From NCBI RefSeq assembly GCF_035920445.1, contig NZ_CP109162.1, forward strand, positions 8,184,001-8,248,000: 64,000 nt of DNA. The letters are read 5' to 3'. Under the pieces are notes generated by a model. It searched no databases, was not told the DNA's origin, and was given only the letters and a program-made list of their open reading frames with translations. This stretch comes from Nocardia sp. NBC_01730 (GTDB lineage: Bacteria > Actinomycetota > Actinomycetes > Mycobacteriales > Mycobacteriaceae). This document shows positions 63,675-64,000 of this stretch, piece by piece. A program made the position numbers and the translations under genes. Each line of letters starts with the position of its first letter. Position 1 is the first letter of the stretch.

Positions 63675-64000
63675 GATGGGCGACAGTGCGGCCTGGAGCT
63701 GGTGGAGCTGCGCGTCGGCCAGATAGGGAGGTTCTACGAGCCCGGCATGTTCGACGCCGTGCTCAACTGATCGGCAGGCGAATCCCGGCCCGGCCCATGA
63801 TCATTCGATCAGGGCCGGGAACAGGAGGTTCGGGCAAGAATTCGATGCCATCCGAGCCTCCTGGCCACCGCACCGCCCGCCGCTTCGCGTCGCTCCGATC
63901 GCCGCCTGAGGACAGGGAGCCACGGCTAGTCGGATTCCGCACCGCCAGACTTCCTGATAGCCCCCTCCCGGCCCCCGGTTACCGGCCCGCTGCCCTGAGG
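63675..64000. other. Junction region at the window end
   Basis: No complete gene. A plus-strand tail reading GLELVELRVGQI then FYEPGMFDAVLN, stop near 63770, begins at about the spot where the sigma fragment on the other strand breaks off, suggesting two gene remnants joined at ~63685. A hairpin follows at 63790-63818. Beyond that I see nothing to the end. Confidence 0.45.
63790..63818. terminator. Strong hairpin near the window end
   Basis: CCGGCCC (63790-63796), one unpaired A, TGATC, loop ATTC, GATCA and GGGCCGG (63812-63818) fold into a 12-bp stem with a single bulge. It follows the plus-strand gene tail ending near 63770 by about 20 bases, the expected place for a terminator. No T-run. 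Confidence 0.55.

Overview
The window is high-GC actinobacterial DNA from a mycolic-acid-type (Mycobacteriales) chromosome, most likely Nocardia or a close relative. This rests on gene content and order, not on a marker search. The conserved genes follow the Mycobacterium tuberculosis Rv2241-to-Rv2221c neighbourhood: aceE, mabR, fabD, acpM, kasA, accD6, then cobD, a SURF1 gene, ptpA, cobC, a Nif3 gene, a zinc-ribbon gene and an RNase H/phosphatase gene, then a CHAD gene, panB, a Hip1/CaeA-type lipoprotein, glnA2 and glnE.

Layout. 1-7.2 kb: the 3' end of aceE, then the regulator MabR with its operator and the FAS-II operon (fabD-acpM-kasA-accD6), closed by a strong terminator. 7.3-12.3 kb: a DctA-type transporter, an HxlR regulator, a solitary N6-adenine DNA methyltransferase whose frame runs into a convergent TetR gene, and a 61-residue protein. 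12.4-27.4 kb: an island. It holds a six-gene, 13.6-kb minus-strand operon of large beta-rich proteins: a hemopexin/glycine-rich fusion, a DUF6603-like protein, two big proteins of 783 and 1331 residues that I cannot name, and two proteins sharing a repeated beta module. It is bordered by an AbrB-like fragment on one side and an AT-rich stretch with a broken IS630-type transposase on the other. This is the best candidate here for an undescribed system.

27.4-32 kb: a small secreted protein, a GlxA-type AraC regulator, an MBL-fold hydrolase, alanine dehydrogenase and an ECF41/SigJ-like sigma factor. 32-40 kb: cobalamin genes (cobD, cobC), SURF1, LMW tyrosine phosphatase, Nif3-like protein, a membrane protein, zinc-ribbon protein and RNase H/phosphatase, with short repeated coupling elements before some starts. 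40-50 kb is accessory: a FAD monooxygenase fused to a condensation-like acyltransferase, an MmyB-type XRE regulator, acetyltransferases, a papain-fold toxin-like protein, a truncated NUDIX stub, a TetR/membrane-protein divergent pair, a SpoU methyltransferase and an alpha/beta hydrolase.

50-64 kb: RNase P RNA, small lipoproteins and secreted proteins, an RNB ribonuclease, CHAD protein, proline iminopeptidase, panB, Hip1/CaeA-like protease, glnA2 and glnE. It ends in a truncated ECF41 sigma-factor fragment. Overall, conserved lipid, cofactor and nitrogen-regulation blocks alternate with acquired or decaying segments. No tRNA, rRNA operon or CRISPR array was seen.
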